A model generated the notes under the pieces. The model saw only the letters and a list, made by a program, of their open reading frames with translations, searched no databases and was not told where the DNA came from. Source: Actinoallomurus sp050942425 (GTDB taxonomy: Bacteria; Actinomycetota; Actinomycetes; Streptosporangiales; Streptosporangiaceae). Taken from it: a stretch of 64,000 nt of DNA. The stretch spans positions 2,170,001 to 2,234,000 of the forward strand of contig NZ_CP192063.1 of assembly GCF_050942425.1 (NCBI RefSeq), in the 5' to 3' direction. Below, one piece after another: positions 24,537 through 33,083 of this stretch. Each line of letters begins with the position of its first letter. Position 1 is the stretch's first letter. The translations under genes were made by a program, and so were the position numbers.

Positions 24537-26090
24537 ATGGATACGACCAATGGTGCGGCCGTCGACGTCGGGGTGGGGCCGCTCGCCTTCGACCAGGTCG
24601 TGGCCGTCGCCCGGCACGGCGCGCGGGTCGCGCTGACCGATGAGGCCCTCAAGGCGATCGCCGTCGCCCGGGCACACGTCGACGAGCTCGCCGCCCGGCC
24701 GACGCCCGCGTACGGCATCTCGACCGGTTTCGGCGCGCTGGCCACCCGGCACATCCACGAGGACCTGCGGGCCAAGCTGCAGCTGAACATCGTCCGCTCG
24801 CACGCCGCCGGCTCCGGACCGGAGGTGGAGGCCGAGGTCGTCCGGGCGATGATGCTGCTGCGGCTGAGCACGCTCGCCACCGGGCGTACGGGCGTGCGGC
24901 CGGTGACCGCCGAGACCCTCGCCGCGCTGCTCAACGCGGGGATCACACCGATCGTCCACGAGTACGGCAGCCTCGGGTGCTCCGGCGACCTCGCGCCGCT
25001 CTCGCACGTGGCCCTCGCGCTGATCGGCGAGGGCGAGGTGCGCGACGCCGACGGGCGGCTGCGCCCCGCCGCCGAGGCGCTCGCCGAGGCGGGCATCGAA
25101 CCGCTGAGGCTCGTCGCCAAGGAGGGCCTGGCCCTGCTCAACGGCACCGACGGCATGCTCGGCATGCTCGTGCTGGCCATCGAGGACCTGCGTCAGTTGC
25201 TCAGGGCCGCCGACGTCGCCGCCGCGATGAGCGTCGAGGCGCAGCTCGGCACCGACCGGGTCTTCGCCGCCGACCTGCAGGAGCTGCGGCCGCACCCCGG
25301 TCAGGGCGTCAGCGCCGCCAACCTGCGGGCCCTGCTCGCCGACTCGGCCATCATGGAGTCGCACCGGGGCCCCGACTGCACGCGCGTGCAGGACGCCTAC
25401 TCGCTGCGCTGCTCGCCGCAGGTGCACGGCGCCGCCCGCGACACCCTCGACCACGCCGCCCTCGTCGCCGGCCGCGAGCTGGCCTCCGCGATCGACAACC
25501 CGGTCGTGCTGCCGGACGGCCGGGTCGAGTCCAACGGCAACTTCCACGGCGCGCCCGTCGCGTACGTCCTGGACTTCCTCGCGATCCCGGTCGCGGACGT
25601 CGCGTCGATCTCCGAGCGCCGCAGCGACCGGATGCTCGACGTCGCCCGGTCGCACGGGCTGCCGGCGTTCCTCGCGGACGACCCGGGCGTCGACTCCGGC
25701 CACATGATCGCGCAGTACACCCAGGCGGGCATCGTCTCGGAGCTGAAGCGGCTCGCGGTCCCGGCCAGCGTCGACTCGATCCCCAGCTCCGCGATGCAGG
25801 AGGACCACGTCTCGATGGGCTGGAGCGGCGCGCGCAAGCTGCGCCGGGCCGTCGACGGCCTGACCCGCGTCATCGCCATCGAGATCCTGACCGCCGCCCG
25901 CGCCCTCGACCTGCGCGCCCCGCTGCGCCCCGGTCCGGCCACCGGCGCGGTGGTCACCGCCCTGCGCTCCCGGGTGCCCGCACCCGGACCGGACCGCTAC
26001 CTGGCTCCGGAGATCACCGCCGCCGTCGACCTCGTCCGCGACGGTTCCCTCGTCGCCGCCGCCGAATCCGTCACCGGCCCGCTGGCCTGA
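24537..26090 (+). CDS. hutH: Histidine ammonia-lyase
   Basis: A 517-residue HAL that deaminates L-histidine to urocanate, the first step of histidine degradation. The MIO triad is C148-S149-G150 in GSLGCSGDLAPL, the Cys-Ser-Gly form known from Streptomyces HutH. Other family features are Tyr59 in AYGISTGFG, QDAYSLRCSPQVHGAARD, NPVVLPDG, NGNFHGAP and SSAMQEDHVSMGWSGARK. Length and all landmarks are normal, unlike the lyase homologue at 0.2-1.6 kb. It is followed 17 bp later by hutU. Confidence 0.96.
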   Translation: MDTTNGAAVDVGVGPLAFDQVVAVARHGARVALTDEALKAIAVARAHVDELAARPTPAYGISTGFGALATRHIHEDLRAKLQLNIVRSHAAGSGPEVEAEVVRAMMLLRLSTLATGRTGVRPVTAETLAALLNAGITPIVHEYGSLGCSGDLAPLSHVALALIGEGEVRDADGRLRPAAEALAEAGIEPLRLVAKEGLALLNGTDGMLGMLVLAIEDLRQLLRAADVAAAMSVEAQLGTDRVFAADLQELRPHPGQGVSAANLRALLADSAIMESHRGPDCTRVQDAYSLRCSPQVHGAARDTLDHAALVAGRELASAIDNPVVLPDGRVESNGNFHGAPVAYVLDFLAIPVADVASISERRSDRMLDVARSHGLPAFLADDPGVDSGHMIAQYTQAGIVSELKRLAVPASVDSIPSSAMQEDHVSMGWSGARKLRRAVDGLTRVIAIEILTAARALDLRAPLRPGPATGAVVTALRSRVPAPGPDRYLAPEITAAVDLVRDGSLVAAAESVTGPLA

Positions 26091-26107
26091 GTAAGGAGAC
26101 AGAGAAA

Positions 26108-27760
26108 ATGGGTCCTCGTCCCGTCCGCGCCCCGCGCGGCACGACGTTGAGCGCCAAGGGCTGGCAGCAGGAGGCCGCCCTGCGCATGCTCATGAACAAC
26201 CTCGACCCGGAGGTGGCCGAGCACCCCGACGAGCTGATCGTGTACGGCGGGTCCGGCCGGGCGGCGCGCTCGTGGGACGCGTTCGACGCGATGGTCCGCT
26301 CGCTACGCTCGCTCGAGGCGGACGAGACGCTGCTCGTCCAGTCCGGCAAGCCGGTCGGCGTCATGCGCACCCACGAATGGGCGCCGCGCGTGCTCATCGC
26401 CAACTCCAACCTCGTCCCGCAGTGGGCGACCTGGGAGGAGTTCCGCCGCCTGGAGTCGCTCGGGCTCACGATGTACGGCCAGATGACCGCCGGGTCGTGG
26501 ATCTACATCGGCACGCAGGGCATCCTGCAGGGCACGTACGAGACGTTCGCAGCCGTGGCGGCCAAGCGGTTCGGCGGCACCCTCGCCGGCACGATCACGC
26601 TCACCGCCGGGCTCGGCGGCATGGGCGGCGCGCAGCCGCTCGCCGTCACCATGAACGACGGCGTCGCGATCTGCATTGAGTGCGACCCGTCCCGCATCGA
26701 CCGCCGCGTCGAGCACCGCTACTGCGACGTGCGCGTCGACGACCTCGACGAGGCCCTGCGCCTGGCCGTGGAGGCCCGCGACGCTCGCCGTCCGCTGTCG
26801 ATCGGCCTGCTCGGCAACGCCGCCGACATCGTGCCGAAGCTGCTGGAGATGGGCGCGCAGATCGACGTCGTCACCGACCAGACCTCGGCCCACGACCCGC
26901 TGTCGTACCTGCCGCGCGGCGTCGCGTTCGAGGACATGGCGGACGAGCGCGCCAAGGACCCGGAGGGCTTCACCACCCGGGCCCGCGAGTCCATGGCCGC
27001 GCACGTCGAGGCGATGGTCGGGTTCCAGGACGCCGGCGCGGAGGTCTTCGACTACGGCAACTCGATCCGCGGTGAGGCGCAGCTCGCCGGGTACACCCGC
27101 GCGTTCGACTTCCCCGGCTTCGTCCCCGCCTACATCCGGCCGCTGTTCTGCGAGGGCAAGGGCCCGTTCCGGTGGGCGGCGCTGTCCGGCGACCCGAAGG
27201 ACATCGCCCGTACGGACAAGGCGATCCTCGACCTGTTCCCCGAGAACGAGCAGCTCGCCCGCTGGATCAAGATGGCGGGGGAGAAGGTCCACTTCCAGGG
27301 CCTGCCCGCGCGGATCTGCTGGCTCGGCTACGGCGAGCGCGACCGGGCCGGCCTGGAGTTCAACAAGCTGGTGGAGACCGGCGAGATCAGCGCGCCGATC
27401 GTCATCGGCCGCGACCACCTCGACTCCGGCAGCGTCGCCTCGCCGTACCGCGAGACCGAGGGCATGGCCGACGGCTCCGACGCGATCGCCGACTGGCCCC
27501 TGCTGAACGCCCTGGTCAACGCCTCGTCCGGCGCGTCCTGGGTGTCGATCCACCACGGCGGCGGCGTCGGCATCGGCCGGTCCATCCACGCCGGGCAGGT
27601 GTCGGTGGCCGACGGCACGCCACTCGCCGCGCAGAAGCTGGAGCGGGTGCTGACCAACGACCCGGGAATGGGCGTCATCCGGCACGTCGACGCCGGCTAC
27701 GACCGCGCCGCCGACGTCGCGGCCGAGCGGGGCGTCCGCGTCCCGATGAACGAGCAGTAG
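26108..27760 (+). CDS. hutU: Urocanate hydratase
   Basis: A 550-residue urocanase, which hydrates urocanate to 4-imidazolone-5-propionate using tightly bound NAD. Family hallmarks are visible: YGGSGRAARSW at the start, WIYIGTQGILQGTYETFA, TAGLGGMGGAQPLA in the NAD-binding region, and FCEGKGPFRWAALSGDP. The ATG at 26108 follows AAGGAGA (26093). It is in the hutH transcription unit. Confidence 0.96.
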   Translation: MGPRPVRAPRGTTLSAKGWQQEAALRMLMNNLDPEVAEHPDELIVYGGSGRAARSWDAFDAMVRSLRSLEADETLLVQSGKPVGVMRTHEWAPRVLIANSNLVPQWATWEEFRRLESLGLTMYGQMTAGSWIYIGTQGILQGTYETFAAVAAKRFGGTLAGTITLTAGLGGMGGAQPLAVTMNDGVAICIECDPSRIDRRVEHRYCDVRVDDLDEALRLAVEARDARRPLSIGLLGNAADIVPKLLEMGAQIDVVTDQTSAHDPLSYLPRGVAFEDMADERAKDPEGFTTRARESMAAHVEAMVGFQDAGAEVFDYGNSIRGEAQLAGYTRAFDFPGFVPAYIRPLFCEGKGPFRWAALSGDPKDIARTDKAILDLFPENEQLARWIKMAGEKVHFQGLPARICWLGYGERDRAGLEFNKLVETGEISAPIVIGRDHLDSGSVASPYRETEGMADGSDAIADWPLLNALVNASSGASWVSIHHGGGVGIGRSIHAGQVSVADGTPLAAQKLERVLTNDPGMGVIRHVDAGYDRAADVAAERGVRVPMNEQ

Positions 27761-27765
27761 GACTT

Positions 27766-27819
27766 GGGCCTGTCTCGAAGTCGCCGTGCAGAAGGACAGC
27801 GGGACTTCGAGACAGGCCC
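27766..27819. repeat. Perfect 17-bp inverted repeat downstream of hutU
   Basis: GGGCCTGTCTCGAAGTC (27766-27782) and its exact complement (27803-27819) flank a 20-nt loop, 5 bp after the hutU stop. It could be the hutHU terminator. The arm sequence also resembles terminal repeats of some IS elements, so it could be a solo MITE-like remnant. Confidence 0.85.
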
Positions 27820-27850
27820 TGGGCCGCAGGCAGTAGGCGCAGGCGCTCCT

Positions 27851-27891
27851 CCGCTCCGCTCGCCTCATGGATAGTGGGGTGAGCGGAGCGG
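27851..27891. repeat. 11-bp inverted repeat upstream of the M20 hydrolase gene
   Basis: CCGCTCCGCTC (27851-27861) and GAGCGGAGCGG (27881-27891) flank 19 bp, ending 18 bp before the ATG of the amidohydrolase. It may be an operator or an mRNA hairpin near the ribosome site. Confidence 0.55.
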
Positions 27892-27909
27892 TGTCCGTGA
27901 GGAGAGGGA

Positions 27910-29103
27910 ATGGGCTTCGAGAAAATGTGGCGGGAGCTGCTCCCGATCGGGCGCGCCTCCGGCGGCGGCTACCGGCGGTTCTCCTGGACGTCGGCCGACC
28001 GGGAGTGCCGCGCCTGGTTCGCCGAGGAGGCTGACCGGCGGGGGCTGACCCTCGAGGAGGACCGCAACGGCAACCTCTTCGCCTGGTGGGACGTCTCCGG
28101 AGATCGCCGGGACGCCGTGCTGACCGGCAGCCACCTGGACTCCGTGCCGGACGGCGGCGCGTTCGACGGGCCGCTCGGCGTCGTGTCGGCCCTGGCCGCC
28201 GTCGACCTGCTGCGCGAGCGCGGCGTCACGCCGGCCCGGCCGCTGGGCATCGCCGTCTTCGCCGAGGAGGAGGGCGCCCGGTTCGGCGTCGCCTGCCTCG
28301 GGTCCCGTCTGCTGACGGGCGCCATCGACCCGGTACGGGCCCGCGCCCTGCGCGACGGCGACGGCGTGACCTGGGCCGACGCCATGTCCGCCGCCGGGAA
28401 CGACCCCGCGGCGATCGGCCCGGACCCCGACCTCCTCGCGGGCATCGGCTGCTTCGTCGAGCTCCACGTCGAACAGGGCCGGGCCCTCGAGACGCCCGTC
28501 GGGGTGGCGAGCGCGATCTGGCCGCACGGCCGCTGGCGGTTCGACTTCACCGGCCAGGGCAACCACGCGGGGACCACCCTGCTGCGGGACCGCCGGGACC
28601 CCATGCTGCCGTTCGCGCACACCGTGCTGGCCGCCCGGGATGCCGCCGCCCGGCACGAGGCGGTCGCGACCATGGGCAAGGTCCGCGTCACCCCGAACGG
28701 CGTCAACGCCATCCCCTCGGCCGTCCAGGCCTGGCTCGACACCCGCGCGCCGGACGACGCCGCCGTACGTGCGACCGTCGGCGACATCCGCGCCGCCGCC
28801 GAGAACGCCGCCCGCGAGCACGGCGTCGAGGTGGCCCTCGCCGAGGAGTCCTACACGCAGGTCGTGGACTTCCACGCGGAGCTGCGCGACCGGCTCGCCA
28901 AAGCCCTCGGCGGAGCGCCCGTCCTGCCGACCGGCGCCGGGCACGACGCGGGCATCCTGTCGGCGCACGTCCCCACCGCGATGCTGTTCGTCCGCAACCC
29001 GACGGGCGTCTCGCACGCGCCCGAGGAGCACGCCGAGACCGCCGACTGCCTCGCCGGAGTCGAGGCCCTCGCCGCCGTCCTGGAGGACCTGGTCTCCCCA
29101 TGA
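27910..29103 (+). CDS. M20-family amidohydrolase (allantoate amidohydrolase/carbamoylase type), proposed N-formylglutamate deformylase
   Basis: A 397-residue Zn-dependent M20/AllC-family hydrolase. Metal-binding motifs are GSHLDSVPDGGAFDGPLGV, AEEEGARFG, ELHVEQG and GAGHDAGILS; NHAGTTLL is the dimerisation-domain substrate site. Annotation by homology alone would say allantoate amidohydrolase, but no other purine catabolism gene is present. It lies between hutU and hutF, where an enzyme converting N-formylglutamate to glutamate is needed and no classical hutG is seen. I therefore infer it fills that step. The ATG follows GAGGAGAGGG. Confidence 0.85.
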   Translation: MGFEKMWRELLPIGRASGGGYRRFSWTSADRECRAWFAEEADRRGLTLEEDRNGNLFAWWDVSGDRRDAVLTGSHLDSVPDGGAFDGPLGVVSALAAVDLLRERGVTPARPLGIAVFAEEEGARFGVACLGSRLLTGAIDPVRARALRDGDGVTWADAMSAAGNDPAAIGPDPDLLAGIGCFVELHVEQGRALETPVGVASAIWPHGRWRFDFTGQGNHAGTTLLRDRRDPMLPFAHTVLAARDAAARHEAVATMGKVRVTPNGVNAIPSAVQAWLDTRAPDDAAVRATVGDIRAAAENAAREHGVEVALAEESYTQVVDFHAELRDRLAKALGGAPVLPTGAGHDAGILSAHVPTAMLFVRNPTGVSHAPEEHAETADCLAGVEALAAVLEDLVSP

Positions 29104-29306
29104 AACCGCACGCCGAGACCGGTGACCGCCCCGGAGTATCCGGTCGGATGAGACCGCATGCGGAGGCCGGTGGCCGCTTCGCCGGTGCCTCGGAGGGGCC
29201 GGTGCATGTTGAGGCCGGTGACCGGGTCGTCGGCGTCCCGGCGGGTCTGGTGCATGCTGAGATCGGTGACCGCTTCGTCGGCGTTTCGGAGGATCTGGTC
29301 GGATGA
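29100..29306 (+). CDS. Small ORF made of four 16-residue repeats, overlapping both neighbours
   Basis: A 68-codon frame whose ATG overlaps the stop of the M20 gene (ATGA, 29100-29103) and whose TGA overlaps the ATG of hutF (ATGA, 29303-29306). The peptide consists of four imperfect 16-residue repeats of the type HAExGDRxxGVxxxLV, for example HAEIGDRFVGVSEDLV. There is no signal peptide or membrane segment. It may be a real small protein, or a leader whose translation carries ribosomes to hutF after local DNA duplication. I do not recognise a family. Confidence 0.5.
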   Translation: MKPHAETGDRPGVSGRMRPHAEAGGRFAGASEGPVHVEAGDRVVGVPAGLVHAEIGDRFVGVSEDLVG

Positions 29307-29322
29307 GACTGCATGCCGAACA
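29108..29322 (+). repeat. About 48-bp tandem repeats derived from the hutF start region
   Basis: GCATGCnGAGnCCGGTGACC-like blocks begin at 29108, 29157, 29204 and 29252, with a fifth related block at 29311 in the hutF gene itself. Two of the blocks are preceded by ATGA(A/G)ACCGCA, resembling the hutF start ATGAGACTGCA. This suggests reiteration of the initiation region. Confidence 0.85.
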
Positions 29323-30628
29323 CGCCTGGCTCGGCGACCGCGTCGCGGCCGACGTCCTCCTCGAGGTCGAGGGGGAGCGGCTGGTCCGGGTCACCCCGGG
29401 CGTGCCCGCCCCGCCGGACGCCGAACGCCTGGCCGGGCTGACCCTGCCCGGCATGGCCAACGTGCACTCCCACGCCTTCCACCGCGCGCTGCGCGGGCGG
29501 GTCCAGGCGGGCAGGGGCGACTTCTGGACCTGGCGCACCCACATGTACGAGGTCGCGGCCCGGCTCGACCCGGACTCCTACCTGGCGCTGGCCCGGGCGG
29601 TGTACGCCGAGATGGCGCTCGCCGGGATCAGCTGCGTCGGTGAGTTCCACTACGTCCACCACGCCCCGGGCGGCACGCCGTACGCCGACCCGAACGCCTT
29701 CGGCGCGGCGCTGCTGCAGGCGGCCCGCGAGGCCGGCATTCGGATCACGCTGCTCGACGCCTGCTACCTGACCGGCGGGATCGGCAAGGACCTGGAAGGG
29801 CCGCAACTGCGGTTCGGTGACGGTACCGCCGACGCGTGGGCCGAACGCGTCGAGGACCTGCGCGCCGACGGCCACGCGCGGATCGGCGCCGCCATCCACT
29901 CCGTACGCGCCGTGCCCGGCGACCAGATCCGGACCGTCGCCCAGTGGGCCCGCGGACGCCGCGCCCCGCTGCACGTCCACCTGTCCGAGCAGCCCGCCGA
30001 GAACGAGGCGTGCCTGGAGACGTACGGCGTGACGCCCACGCAACTGCTCGCCGACCGGCGGGCGCTCGGCGGCCGGACCATCGCCGTCCACGCCACCCAC
30101 CTCACCGCCGACGACATCGGCCTGCTCGGCGCGAGCCAGAGCGGCGTGTGCATGTGCCCGACCACCGAACGCGATCTCGCCGACGGCATCGGGCCGGCCC
30201 GTGAGCTGGTCGCGGCCGGGTCGCCGCTGTCGCTCGGCTCCGACCAGCACGCGGTGATCGACCTGTTCGAGGAGGCCCGCGCGGTCGAACTCGACGAGCG
30301 GCTCCGCACCCGCAGGCGCGGCAACTGGACGGCCGGCGAGCTGCTGGCCGCCGCGACCTGCAACGGCCACTCGGCCCTGGGCTGGTCCGAGGCGGGCCGC
30401 ATCGAGCCCGGCTCGTACGCCGACCTGGTGACCGTGGACCTGGACTCGGTTCGGTTGGCCGGCGCCGCCCCCGGCCACCTCGCCGAGTCGGTCGTCTTCG
30501 CCGCCTCCCCGGCCGACGTCCGCCACGTCATGGTCTCCGGGAGACAGATCGTCCGCGACGGCCGCCACCTCCTCATCGACGACGTCGCCGGCGCCCTGAC
30601 CGACGCGATCACAGCTCTGACCGACTGA
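29303..30628 (+). CDS. hutF: Formimidoylglutamate deiminase
   Basis: A 441-residue amidohydrolase-superfamily enzyme converting N-formimidoyl-L-glutamate to N-formyl-L-glutamate and ammonia. Landmarks are the metal-binding NVHSHAFHRALRGR, HVHLSEQPAENEACLETYG, HATHLTADDIGLLG and SLGSDQHAVIDLFEEAR. This places the organism on the five-step histidine route, which needs an N-formylglutamate-hydrolysing enzyme next; the gene at 27910 is the candidate. Its ATG overlaps the stop of the small repeat ORF. Confidence 0.94.
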   Translation: MRLHAEHAWLGDRVAADVLLEVEGERLVRVTPGVPAPPDAERLAGLTLPGMANVHSHAFHRALRGRVQAGRGDFWTWRTHMYEVAARLDPDSYLALARAVYAEMALAGISCVGEFHYVHHAPGGTPYADPNAFGAALLQAAREAGIRITLLDACYLTGGIGKDLEGPQLRFGDGTADAWAERVEDLRADGHARIGAAIHSVRAVPGDQIRTVAQWARGRRAPLHVHLSEQPAENEACLETYGVTPTQLLADRRALGGRTIAVHATHLTADDIGLLGASQSGVCMCPTTERDLADGIGPARELVAAGSPLSLGSDQHAVIDLFEEARAVELDERLRTRRRGNWTAGELLAAATCNGHSALGWSEAGRIEPGSYADLVTVDLDSVRLAGAAPGHLAESVVFAASPADVRHVMVSGRQIVRDGRHLLIDDVAGALTDAITALTD

Positions 30629-30803
30629 CCTCGCTCGACCGGATCGGTGACGAGCCCAAGCCTGAGCGCGACCTCGAAGGCCGGCTCGATTCTGCTCGGC
30701 CGGTGTCTGCCCCATCAGCACGCACCGGCAGCAGCACCGCCGCGCCCCCGGTCTGTGTAACCAGGTCGGTGGCGCGGCGGTCGACGTCCCGGACTCGTGC
30801 GAC

Positions 30804-31244
30804 TCAGGGCTCGAGGTCGGTCACTCCCTTGCCGCTCGCGATATCGAACGGCACGGAGGCCTGGTCGTGCACGATCAGCCAATTGCCGTCGATCTTCCGG
30901 AAGCAGAAAGTGGCCCGGACCCACATACCGTCGGTCGCCGTTCCGTTCTGCAGCGTGCCGCTGAGCCGGCCGAAGCAGTGCCCGAACGCCATGTCATCGC
31001 CGACCGTGAGCGTCAGATCGCGAACCTCATAAGACACATCCCGGAAGAACGTGAACGCGCTCGTCCAGTTCTTCAATTTCGCCGCTACTCCTACATGCTG
31101 CAGCGGCGGCTCGACGTCGAAGGAAACGACGTCCGTTGCGTAAATCCGCTTCAGGCCCTCGAGATCCTTGGCCCGGATCCCTTCGACTATCTTGCCGATC
31201 TGCTGCCTGATCTCGGCTTCGTCCACCTCGTGCTGCGTCGGCAT
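30804..31244 (-). CDS. SnoaL-like/NTF2-family protein
   Basis: A 146-residue protein of the SnoaL_3/DUF4440 type: a first helix (DEAEIRQQIGKIVEGIRAKD), then YATDVVSFDVEPPLQHVG and the beta-rich end FRKIDGNWLIVHDQASVPFD. These proteins often bind small ligands; function is unknown. The ATG at 31244 is chosen by family start. The 175 bp between hutF and this gene hold no clear feature. Upstream lies the multicopper oxidase fragment in opposite orientation. Confidence 0.88.
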   Translation of the reverse strand: MPTQHEVDEAEIRQQIGKIVEGIRAKDLEGLKRIYATDVVSFDVEPPLQHVGVAAKLKNWTSAFTFFRDVSYEVRDLTLTVGDDMAFGHCFGRLSGTLQNGTATDGMWVRATFCFRKIDGNWLIVHDQASVPFDIASGKGVTDLEP

Positions 31245-31344
31245 CGCTACCCATCCCTTTCGGTGATCTCGCCTTCTCACCGGTACGACGACACAGCACC
31301 TCGGGATGTCAGGCCCGCGGCCGCCCCACAGGTCGGCTGCGACC

Positions 31345-31457
31345 GCTCGGCGGAGATCATCACCCGCTTCGACGGCTACCGCGGCCGCTACCTCTTCCAC
31401 TGCCACAACGCCGAACACGAGGACATGGGAATGATGGCCAACCTCGAGATCATCTGA
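31345..31457 (+). pseudogene. C-terminal fragment of a multicopper oxidase
   Basis: The frame ending at the TGA at 31455-31457 encodes TRFDGYRGRYLFHCHNAEH followed by EDMGMMANLEII. HCHNAEHEDMGMM is the type-1/type-3 copper-binding end of multicopper oxidases (HCHxxxHxxxxM), and FDGYRGRYLFHCH is its usual context. No upstream cupredoxin domains are present in this or neighbouring frames, so this is a remnant after a deletion or rearrangement. The left boundary is approximate. Confidence 0.75.
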
Positions 31458-31532
31458 CCCGCTTCGCCTCCCGAGCGGGCGTACGCCGTCGCCGACGAGG
31501 AGACCTCCGGCCCGTGATGTCCCGGAGGCGTG

Positions 31533-32411
31533 TCAGGGGAGCTGCGTTGCCCGGACCGCGTCGAGGGAGGAGATCGCCGGTCTGCGCAGCAGGTCCGCCA
31601 GGTCGGGACGGGGCGCGGCGGCCCATCCGGAGCGGAAGGCGCCGTAGTAGGCGGTCAGCATGTCGATCGCCGCCGGCGGCCATCCGGCCGCCGTCCACTG
31701 GGCGCGGCACTCCTCGTCCGAGGCCGGGCGGTAGCGGATCTCCCGGCCGGCCAGCGTGCTCGCGAGGGACGCCAGGTCATGCCAGTCGATCGCGTCCGGG
31801 CCGGTCAGCTCATAGGTCCGGCCGTCGTGGCCCGCCCCGATGAGGACGTTGGCGGCCGCCTCGCCGAGGTCCGTGACGGCCGCCGGCGTGGCGTGGGCAT
31901 CGCCGGCGGGTGCGGTGAGGGCGCCGGTGTCCATCGACGACCGGACGTCGCGTACGAGGGACGCCGCCATGCCGTACGTCATGCGCAGGATGGTCCACCC
32001 GGTGCCGGACGTCGCGAGGAGTTTCTCCGCCGCGGCGAAGTCACGGACGAAGTCGAGCGGGCAGTGGTCCAGGTCCTGCCAGCTGGTGAACACGATGCGG
32101 CCGGCGCCCGCGGTCAGCGCGGCGTCGATGGCGGCCGCGTGCTGCCGGGCGCGGGTCTCGGACGGGGTGCCGTAGTTGGTGGCGTTGATCAGGACCGTGG
32201 TGGCTCCGGCGAAGGCGTCGCGGAGCGTGTCGGGCCGGTCGAAGTCGCCGTGGCGTACGCGGACGCCCTGGTCGGAGAGCCGGGTAGCCAGAGCGGGGTC
32301 GCGAACGCTGACGGCCAGCTCGCCGGCCGGCATCCGGGCCAGAAGATGGTCGATGACGAGGCGGCCGAAGGGTCCGTTCGCGCCGGTTACCACGATCACG
32401 AGATCTCCCAT
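31533..32411 (-). CDS. NmrA/SDR-type NAD(P)H-binding reductase
   Basis: A 292-residue atypical short-chain dehydrogenase. The N-terminal Rossmann motif is VTGANGPFGRLV, and HGDFDRPDTLRDAFAGATTV is typical of NmrA-like and QorB-like quinone oxidoreductases. The usual YxxxK is not evident, as in other NmrA-type proteins. Substrate probably a quinone or electrophile, by family only. It is divergent from a TetR gene with two strong inverted repeats between them. Confidence 0.88.
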   Translation of the reverse strand: MGDLVIVVTGANGPFGRLVIDHLLARMPAGELAVSVRDPALATRLSDQGVRVRHGDFDRPDTLRDAFAGATTVLINATNYGTPSETRARQHAAAIDAALTAGAGRIVFTSWQDLDHCPLDFVRDFAAAEKLLATSGTGWTILRMTYGMAASLVRDVRSSMDTGALTAPAGDAHATPAAVTDLGEAAANVLIGAGHDGRTYELTGPDAIDWHDLASLASTLAGREIRYRPASDEECRAQWTAAGWPPAAIDMLTAYYGAFRSGWAAAPRPDLADLLRRPAISSLDAVRATQLP

Positions 32412-32423
32412 GGGGATCGACTA

Positions 32424-32472
32424 AAGTGGGGCGTGCGCCCCGCTTAGGGACTATACGGGGCGGTCGCCCCGT
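32424..32472. promoter_or_regulatory. Two TetR operator candidates between the NmrA and TetR genes
   Basis: AAGTGGGGCGTGCGCCCCGCTT (22 bp split here as arms AAGTGGGGCG/CGCCCCGCTT, 32424-32445) and ACGGGGCGGTCGCCCCGT (32455-32472) are two similar dyads sharing GGGGCGnnCGCCCC. Their centres are 29 bp apart, near three helical turns. They fill the divergent promoter region and are likely bound by the TetR product. Confidence 0.7.
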
Positions 32473-32495
32473 TTACAACGCGTTCTGAGGGAGCC

Positions 32496-33083
32496 ATGCC
32501 GGACGACACATCAGCCGACGCCCGGAAACGCAGGTCACCGCGCGCGGACGCACTCCGGAACAGACAACGGGTCCTGTCCGCCGCCCGCGAGGCCTTCGCC
32601 GCCGAGGGGCCGTCGGTCAGCCTCGACGACATCGCCCGCCGCGCGGGAGTGGGCGCCGGCACGGTGCACCGTCACTTCCCGACCAAGGACGAGCTGCTCA
32701 AGGCGGTCATCGTCGACCGGCTGGAGGAGCTGACGACGGCCGCGCGAGGGTTCGCCGACGCCGCCGATCCGGGGCAGGCGTTCTTCGCCTTCCTGCGGCA
32801 ACTGACCGCCGAGTCGCGGCACAACCTCGCCGTCTCGACGGCGCTGACCGACCCGTCCGACATCGGTGACGTCCTCGAGGTCGGCCGTGGCCTGCAGGAG
32901 GCCGTGGCGGCCCTCCTCTCCCGCGCGCAGGCGGCCGGAGCCGTCCGGCCGGACATCGACGCGGACGGGCTCCACGCGATCATCGCGGGGGTGCTCACCA
33001 CGGAGCAGCGTCTCCCGCCCGGTTCTGAGGGGCTGGGCCTGACCGTCGTCGTCGACGGCCTCCGGGCGGCGAGCGGCCGCTGA
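32496..33083 (+). CDS. TetR-family transcriptional regulator
   Basis: A 195-residue TetR protein with helix-turn-helix VSLDDIARRAGVGAGTVHRH followed by FPTKDELLKAVI, after an Arg-rich N-terminus. The C-terminal ligand domain resembles those of TetR proteins paired with NmrA-type oxidoreductases. The twin palindromes 24-72 bp upstream of its ATG predict autoregulation and control of the divergent reductase. Confidence 0.9.
   Translation: MPDDTSADARKRRSPRADALRNRQRVLSAAREAFAAEGPSVSLDDIARRAGVGAGTVHRHFPTKDELLKAVIVDRLEELTTAARGFADAADPGQAFFAFLRQLTAESRHNLAVSTALTDPSDIGDVLEVGRGLQEAVAALLSRAQAAGAVRPDIDADGLHAIIAGVLTTEQRLPPGSEGLGLTVVVDGLRAASGR

Noticed and set aside
27766..27819. Insertion sequence at the 17-bp inverted repeat
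   Set aside because: No transposase lies between or near the arms and the interval is only 54 bp. It is recorded as a repeat only.
30629..30803. Possible gene or RNA between hutF and the NTF2-like gene
   Set aside because: No frame with family similarity, no ribosome site and no strong hairpin.
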